DNA of 10,404 nt from an uncultured Bacteroidota bacterium. GTDB taxonomy: Bacteria; Bacteroidota; Bacteroidia; Chitinophagales; Chitinophagaceae. The notes under the pieces were generated by a model. The model saw only the letters and a program-made list of their open reading frames with translations. It was not told where the DNA came from and did not search any database. The translations under genes and the position numbers were made by a program. Positions 6,796 through 10,404 of the stretch are shown here, one piece after another. Every line of letters begins with the position of its first letter. Position 1 is the first letter of the stretch. The stretch covers positions 1 to 10,404 of the forward strand of contig CAIRSV010000245.1 of the NCBI GenBank assembly GCA_903881265.1. The letters are read 5' to 3'.

Positions 6796-9360
6796 ATGAA
6801 TTCAGATCGCAGGTGTCATTTACAAGGTCCTATGCCTGATAACGAATGTCAGGCTGCGCTGTCGAAGAAGAAATTTTTCTTACGTGGTATGTCTCTCGTT
6901 CTATGTCTGCTGTCGTTGCTTTTTGTCACCTTCACAATTTCTGCTCAACCTACGATTAAGAAAACCCGAATCTTATTTTTATTAGATGCATCGTCGAGTA
7001 TGACGTATCCATGGAATGCGGGTTATACAAGGTTTGAAGTAGCATCCAATATCTTGTTGAAAATTATGGACAGCGTATATGTTGTCAACAATGAAATAGA
7101 ATTTGGTGTGCGAGCATATGGTACTATGTATCCTGCGCAATTGCAGAATTGTATTGATACGCGACTTGAAGTGCCTTTTAATTTGCAGAATACCAATCAA
7201 ATCAAAACTCGATTGAGCAACCTAGCACCTATTGGTTCGTCGCCAATTGCCTATAGTTTGAAAAAAGCCTCTGAAAACGAATTGAATGAAGTACAGAACT
7301 ATGATTACAGTGTAATTTTTATTACGGATGGTGGCGAAAGTTGCGGAGGCGATGTGTGTGGTATTTATCAAGAGTTGCTAAAAAAGAAAATTAGCATCAA
7401 ACCTTATATCATTGGACTCGATAGTAATGCCGCACTGAAAAGTTATTATGCTTGTTTGGGTAATTATATTGAAGTGAGTACAACCGACGATATTCAACGG
7501 GCTGTGAATTTAATTTTAGATGCGAATAAAACCATCATCGATAAGCCGAAGCAATTAAAATTGGTGACGACCTATTCGAATGTCCCTGCAATAAAAGATA
7601 CTGTCGCGCCTGTGGTTGTGATAAAAGATACTGTCGCGCCAGCTCCAATCATAAAGGACACCGTAATCACGGAACGAACTAAATGGCGTATTGTGAAGTT
7701 GACATTCAAACGAATTCCGGTACCAACGCATGAAGCCATTCATCCAGTATTTGAAACTACACCGATGAAAAAAATTGAATCGGTTACAATCCGGATTGAT
7801 TTAATAGAACCCAAGAAATCGAGTAAGGAGTTAGAAGCCTTGAATGCACTCAATGGACAGAAAAAACTGAATGCAGCGAAGGTTGCCATTAAGATAAAAA
7901 AATCAACATTCGCGTTTGCTAAAAAAGTAAGTCTTGTATTTGAATATGAAGAACCAAAAAAAGTATCTCCGGTATTTGATATGCTAGCACCTCGTTACAA
8001 GGCGTTGACATTGAAGTCATCGAAGCCATCAGTGACTGCTAAGAAATCGGGATTGACTTATGCGAAGAAGGCGAGTTTGGCGTTTGAATATGAAGAACCA
8101 AAAAAAGTCAGTCCGGTATTTGATTTGTTAGCACCTCGCTATATGGCGCTGACATTGAAGTCATCGAAGCCATCAGTGAGTGCTAAGAAATCGGGATTGA
8201 CCTATGCGAAGAAGGCGAGTTTGGCGTTTGAATATGAAGAGCCAAAAAAAGTCAGTCCCGTATTTGATAATCTAAGTCCTGTTTATAAAGTCATAGCATT
8301 AAACAAAACGATTTCTTCGATTATCGCAAAGAAATCAACCCTACTATATCCGAAAAAAGTCAGGGTACAATTTGAGTATCAAGAGCATCCTAAAGAATAT
8401 CTAGCCACCATGAAAATGGCGTTGTATCCAAAGCGAATGTCGTATGCATTTTTTATGCCTACACCAACTACGATGAATCTCAAAGGCCGTAAGGTGGCGC
8501 TTCATTTTAAAATGGAAGAGAAGAAAGCAGCCGTAGTTGCTAAGAAGGATACCGTGATGGCTGAGCCGCCTGTGTTTCTGAACAATAGTATTGAATACAC
8601 AACTGAGGTAGTTGCTGATAAAGAAACGAAGGTGCAGGTATATTTTAAAGGGACTAATGGCAAGACTTATCCGACGGCCAAACCAATGATATTAATGCAG
8701 GACGCAAAAACTAATCAAACGGTCACATCATTTAGACGTGATATGAATGGTGCGGATCCTGTTCCTCAAAGTGTACCGCAAGGAACGTATAATCTTGTGA
8801 TTAAAGGGTTTGATGATTTGTATGCAAATAATATTGAAATCAAACCGAATACGGTCACTAAAGTCATTGTCAAAGTAAGTGATGGCACATTACAATTTAG
8901 GTATCAGGGTAATATCAAACGTCCGATGACAGAGTACACGGCTGTTGTGAATCGTCGATTTGCAAGTGGTGCCACAATCAAACAAAAATGTAGTGAGTCG
9001 TTGATGTATGAGCCCGGCACGTATTATGTAGAAATTAATTCGCTTCCAACGTATAAGGCTAGTATTGATATCTCGTTTGATGCATCATTTGAAATACAAC
9101 TTCCTGAGCCAGGTACGCTTGCTATTATGAATAGCAATGCCTTAGGTAAGATACAATTACAAACGACATTGGGCGATCAGTTTGTGACTTTTTATACGAT
9201 GAATATTACAGGTAATTTAAATGAGCAACGCTTACAGCTGCTATCTAATTATCCATTGCGCATTGTTTATCCGGTTGATCCAAAAAATCCGGCCTTGGGC
9301 ACAAAGCAATTGCCATTTCGTATCAACCCGAACAATACGCTTGAATTAGAATTAAAGTAG
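6796..9360 (+). CDS. Exported vWA-domain protein with lysine-rich 48-residue tandem repeats
   Basis: An 854-residue protein of unknown role. An export segment at about 22-51 (KKKFFLRG, then MSLVLCLLSLLFVTFTISAQ) precedes a vWA domain (about 57-245) like the bacterial 'Ca-activated chloride channel homolog' group. The MIDAS residues are DASSS (64-68), Ser149 in SSPIAYSL where Thr is usual, and D178 in FITDGGESCGGD, so metal-dependent ligand binding is plausible. After it come a three-copy KDTV linker (about 266-292), a lysine-rich array of 48-residue beta-strand repeats (about 330-569) and a beta-rich C-terminal region (about 595-854) ending in LELELK. No T9SS domain, LPxTG or C-terminal membrane anchor is seen, so a periplasmic or lipid-independent envelope location is inferred. 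Start choice is uncertain. ATG 6772 overlaps transketolase, 6796 follows AAGAAG, 6832 follows AAGG, and 6889 would remove the positively charged n-region. No known function can be assigned to the repeats. Confidence 0.85.
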   Translation: MNSDRRCHLQGPMPDNECQAALSKKKFFLRGMSLVLCLLSLLFVTFTISAQPTIKKTRILFLLDASSSMTYPWNAGYTRFEVASNILLKIMDSVYVVNNEIEFGVRAYGTMYPAQLQNCIDTRLEVPFNLQNTNQIKTRLSNLAPIGSSPIAYSLKKASENELNEVQNYDYSVIFITDGGESCGGDVCGIYQELLKKKISIKPYIIGLDSNAALKSYYACLGNYIEVSTTDDIQRAVNLILDANKTIIDKPKQLKLVTTYSNVPAIKDTVAPVVVIKDTVAPAPIIKDTVITERTKWRIVKLTFKRIPVPTHEAIHPVFETTPMKKIESVTIRIDLIEPKKSSKELEALNALNGQKKLNAAKVAIKIKKSTFAFAKKVSLVFEYEEPKKVSPVFDMLAPRYKALTLKSSKPSVTAKKSGLTYAKKASLAFEYEEPKKVSPVFDLLAPRYMALTLKSSKPSVSAKKSGLTYAKKASLAFEYEEPKKVSPVFDNLSPVYKVIALNKTISSIIAKKSTLLYPKKVRVQFEYQEHPKEYLATMKMALYPKRMSYAFFMPTPTTMNLKGRKVALHFKMEEKKAAVVAKKDTVMAEPPVFLNNSIEYTTEVVADKETKVQVYFKGTNGKTYPTAKPMILMQDAKTNQTVTSFRRDMNGADPVPQSVPQGTYNLVIKGFDDLYANNIEIKPNTVTKVIVKVSDGTLQFRYQGNIKRPMTEYTAVVNRRFASGATIKQKCSESLMYEPGTYYVEINSLPTYKASIDISFDASFEIQLPEPGTLAIMNSNALGKIQLQTTLGDQFVTFYTMNITGNLNEQRLQLLSNYPLRIVYPVDPKNPALGTKQLPFRINPNNTLELELK
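7591..7664 (+). repeat. Three-copy 30-bp (10-residue) KDTV linker repeat inside the vWA gene
   Basis: The 20-base string beginning ATAAAAGATACTGTC occurs identically at 7591 and 7621. A diverged copy (ATAAAGGACACCGT) starts at 7651, giving an exact 30-base period. Each copy encodes IKDTV, the first two as IKDTVAP. A lone KDTV recurs further on (around residue 590), just after the large repeat array. It looks like a flexible linker between the vWA domain and the array. Confidence 0.85.
7783..8502 (+). repeat. 144-bp (48-residue) in-frame tandem repeat array in the vWA gene
   Basis: The codons for the FEYEEP-type motif recur with exactly 144-base spacing: Glu codons at 7942, 8086 and 8230, a diverged FEYQEH copy at 8374, and a degenerate IDLIEP copy at 7798. 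Units therefore run 7783-7926 (degenerate), 7927-8070, 8071-8214, 8215-8358 and 8359-8502 (degenerate). A further fragment (HFKMEE, codons around 8509) is 135 bases on. Each unit has the form V-x-L-x-F-E-Y-E-E-P-K-K-V-S-P-V-F-D, then APRY-x-AL-T-LKSSKPS, then KKSGLTYAKK. The units starting at about 7942 and 8086 are nearly identical in DNA, which suggests recent duplication or gene conversion. The outer copies have decayed. Confidence 0.92.
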
Positions 9361-9400
9361 GTTTATTGATTTGCTAATTTAGTTTTTTTATTCCACTCTT

Positions 9401-9485
9401 CCACTCTTCGAAGGCTGTGCCTTCGCAAGCCCTATGTTCTTCGCAGGCTTTGCCTGCAACATAAACCATCACGTATTCCAAAAAT
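9401..9485 (+). repeat. Palindromic repeat copy A (85 bp)
   Basis: It has two hairpins. Hairpin 1 is CGAAGGC (9409-9415), loop TGT, GCCTTCG (9419-9425). Hairpin 2 is ATGTT (9434-9438), a 4-base bulge CTTC, GCAGGC (9443-9448), loop TTT, GCCTGC (9452-9457) and AACAT (9458-9462). It matches copy B at 82 of 85 positions. An extra CCACTCTT lies just before it (9393-9400). It begins 40 bases after the vWA stop codon, so hairpin 1 could act as a transcript end or stabiliser for that gene. Confidence 0.9.
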
Positions 9486-9524
9486 GTTTGAAACATCTTC
9501 ACATAAATCCTGTTCGCGCAGGGT
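9486..9524 (+). pseudogene. Remnant of a RAYT-type transposase C-terminal motif between repeats A and B
   Basis: Read in the frame of codon 9494-9496, this stretch encodes L-K-H-L-H-I-N-P-V-R-A-G. It aligns with N-Y-I-H-E-N-P-V-R-A-G of the live transposase (residues 149-159). The bases around CCTGTTCGCGC are identical in both places (9509-9519 here). NPVRAG is a hallmark of the C-terminal part of this transposase family. The position of the presumed catalytic tyrosine (TAT in the live gene) is CAT, histidine. Only about a dozen codons survive, abutting repeat A on the left and repeat B on the right. It is most simply a deleted relative of the neighbouring gene. Confidence 0.6.
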
Positions 9525-9609
9525 CCACTCTTCGAAGGCTGTGCCTTCGCAAGCATTATGTTCTTCGCAGGCTTTGCCTGCAACATAAACTATCACGTAT
9601 TCCAAAAAT
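9525..9609 (+). repeat. Palindromic repeat copy B (85 bp)
   Basis: A direct copy of A displaced by 124 bases, differing at only three positions (two at 9555-9556, one in the 3' part). Both hairpins are intact: CGAAGGC (9533-9539) with GCCTTCG (9543-9549), and GCAGGC (9567-9572) with GCCTGC (9576-9581), the latter extended by ATGTT/AACAT. It ends 40 bases before the transposase start codon. Confidence 0.9.
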
Positions 9610-9649
9610 ATTCCCATCATATTCCCATGATTCTTATTTTTGTCTTCCT

Positions 9650-10216
9650 ATGAAAAACAACACTGTCTTTAAAGAAGGCTATTGCATCCGTGACCAACAT
9701 GCAACTCATTTTTTAACCTTCACCGTTTGCGGTTGGATTGATTTATTTACAAGAAAGACGTATCGTGATATATTGCTTGAGAGTTTTCAATATTGTCGGA
9801 ATCATAAAGGACTTATTTTAAATGCCTATGTGATTATGAGCAATCACCTTCATCTGATAGCAAGAGCTAAGGAAGAAAATTACTTAAGTGATATTATCAG
9901 AGATTTCAAAGCCTATACCCATCGGCAAATGATTGGTATTATTGAATCTGAAGAAGAAAGCAGAAGGCATTGGATACTTCATCAACTGAAGTATTATGCA
10001 AGTCGGCATGCTCGAAATGAGCATTATCAGATTTGGATACAAGATAGTCATCCTGAAGAATTATTGACTCGCGAAATGGCATTAATGAAATTAAATTATA
10101 TTCATGAAAACCCTGTTCGCGCGGGTTATGTTGCAAATCCGCAGGACTATTTGTATAGCAGTGCAAGTAATTATATCAACGGTAAAGGGTTGATAGAAAT
10201 CGATTTTCTTTTCTGA
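9650..10216 (+). CDS. REP-associated tyrosine transposase-like (RAYT/Y1 HUH) protein
   Basis: A 188-residue single-tyrosine HUH endonuclease, the normal size for this family, expected to nick and join single-stranded DNA at repeat hairpins. Visible motifs are an N-terminal strand HFLTFTVCGW (20-29), AYVIMSNHLHLI (59-70) carrying the HUH pair H66 and H68, FKAYTHRQM, and NYIHENPVRAGYV (149-161). Y150 of the last motif aligns with the catalytic tyrosine of E. coli TnpA-REP, from memory of that family. The C-terminal DYLYSSASNY is also typical. All expected catalytic residues are present, so the gene appears intact. Start 9650 is preferred over the in-frame ATG at 9434, which begins inside a hairpin of repeat A and would add translated repeat sequence. 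A TATTTTTG box (9635-9642) ends only 7 bases before the ATG. The last nine codons, including the stop, belong to repeat C. It is not IS1341/TnpB-type, as no TnpB is present. Confidence 0.88.
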   Translation: MKNNTVFKEGYCIRDQHATHFLTFTVCGWIDLFTRKTYRDILLESFQYCRNHKGLILNAYVIMSNHLHLIARAKEENYLSDIIRDFKAYTHRQMIGIIESEEESRRHWILHQLKYYASRHARNEHYQIWIQDSHPEELLTREMALMKLNYIHENPVRAGYVANPQDYLYSSASNYINGKGLIEIDFLF

Positions 10217-10280
10217 TATAGGAATAGGGAAACACTATAGAGAACATAGGGGATACGAAGGCGCAGCCTTCGAAGAGTGG
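10190..10280 (-). repeat. Palindromic repeat copy C (91 bp, inverted relative to A/B)
   Basis: It begins within the last codons of the transposase (TTGATAGAAAT, coding LIE) and ends with the hairpin CGAAGGC (10256-10262), loop GCA, GCCTTCG (10266-10272) plus CGAAGAGTGG. Copy D follows directly and is about 86% identical with one single-base gap. Its reverse complement matches the first 39 bases of copy A except for a few positions in the loop and next to the stem. Confidence 0.85.
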
Positions 10281-10370
10281 TTGATAGAAGTTGATTTTCT
10301 TTTTTGGTATAGGATAGGGAAATCCTATAAAGAACATAGGGCTTGCGAAGGCACAGCCTTCGAAGAGTGA
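10281..10370 (-). repeat. Palindromic repeat copy D (90 bp, inverted relative to A/B)
   Basis: A tandem direct copy of C. It has two hairpins. One is a perfect 8-bp stem, TATAGGAT (10308-10315), 6-base loop, ATCCTATA (10322-10329), which is degraded in C. The other is the shared CGAAGGC (10346-10352), loop ACA, GCCTTCG (10356-10362). Bases 10330-10369 are the exact reverse complement of 9402-9441 in copy A. Confidence 0.88.
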
Positions 10371-10384
10371 CCTTCGAAGAGTGA
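10357..10384 (+). repeat. 14-bp tandem duplication at the outer edge of repeat D
   Basis: CCTTCGAAGAGTGA occurs twice in direct succession (10357-10370 and 10371-10384). This mirrors the left edge of the cassette, where CCACTCTT is doubled (9393-9408). It marks a partial extra repeat end or slippage. The remaining bases to 10404 show no recognisable feature. Confidence 0.8.
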
Positions 10385-10404
10385 TTCTATGTTTTGTGAA
10401 GACA

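Larger units (their letters stand above)
9401..10370. mobile_element. RAYT-like transposase cassette bracketed by inverted pairs of palindromic repeats
   Basis: The order is repeat A, transposase remnant, repeat B (same orientation as A), transposase gene, repeat C, repeat D (both inverted relative to A/B). The outer copies share a perfect 40-base inverted repeat, 9402-9441 with 10330-10369. All four copies contain the hairpin CGAAGGC-NNN-GCCTTCG. In gammaproteobacteria, RAYT genes flanked by inverted REP repeats are thought to have generated the genome's REP elements. The same relation is inferred here from layout alone. No target-site duplication can be recognised, and the window ends 34 bases after copy D, so the right boundary is uncertain. 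Confidence 0.7.

Noticed and set aside
9363..9390. Possible terminator CTAA-T-TTAG followed by a T-run after the vWA gene.
   Set aside because: The stem is only four A/T-rich pairs, too weak to call. Hairpin 1 of repeat A is a stronger structure, though it lacks a U-tract.
9374..9620. Minus-strand open frames through repeats A and B encoding peptides with ACEGTAFEEW.
   Set aside because: They are translations of the palindromic repeats. The same peptide appears from copy D on the + strand, and there is no independent coding evidence.
9434..9649. In-frame extension of the transposase upstream to the ATG at 9434.
   Set aside because: It starts inside hairpin 2 of repeat A and translates the repeats and the relic spacer. 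The family homology begins at 9650, and a 188-residue product matches the family length.

Overview
The window looks like a chromosomal segment of a Bacteroidota bacterium, probably of the Chitinophagia/Sphingobacteriia type. The evidence is a TonB-dependent receptor with an N-terminal carboxypeptidase-regulatory-like domain, a secreted protease ending in a type IX secretion (T9SS) sorting domain, a transketolase split into separate subunits, a TAnnTTTG-type -7 promoter box, A-rich leaders instead of strong Shine-Dalgarno sites, and moderate-to-low GC. No rRNA, tRNA, CRISPR array or phage gene was seen. All supported genes lie on the + strand.

Layout. Bases 1-248 hold no convincing gene. At 249-2666 is an outer-membrane TonB-dependent receptor. 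At 2840-5761 is a secreted M36 (fungalysin-type) zinc metalloprotease with a T9SS C-terminal domain, closed by a clear intrinsic terminator at about 5778-5804. A new unit starts with a Bacteroidota promoter (5895-5924) and the N-terminal (thiamine-diphosphate-binding) subunit of transketolase (5952-6785). The C-terminal subunit does not follow. Instead, 10 bases downstream, comes a large exported von Willebrand factor A (vWA) protein (6796-9360) with a MIDAS site, a three-copy KDTV linker and a lysine-rich array of 48-residue tandem repeats.

The last kilobase (about 9401-10370) is the most unusual part. A small single-tyrosine HUH transposase gene of the REP-associated (RAYT) type, 9650-10216, is bracketed by palindromic repeats. 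Two near-identical 85-bp direct copies (A, B) lie upstream, and two about 90-bp direct copies (C, D) lie downstream in inverted orientation. The outermost copies share a perfect 40-bp inverted repeat. Between A and B sits a remnant of the C-terminal tyrosine/NPVRAG motif of another transposase, with the tyrosine codon changed to histidine. The last codons of the live transposase are part of the C/D repeat. This resembles the 'REPtron' organisation described in gammaproteobacteria, here in a Bacteroidota background with different hairpin sequences.

How the genes work together: the receptor and protease could both serve nutrient acquisition at the cell surface, but they have separate leaders and no shared function is demonstrable. 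Transketolase and the vWA protein are probably co-transcribed, without an obvious biochemical link. The transposase/repeat cassette sits just after the vWA gene, where its hairpins could also end or stabilise that transcript.
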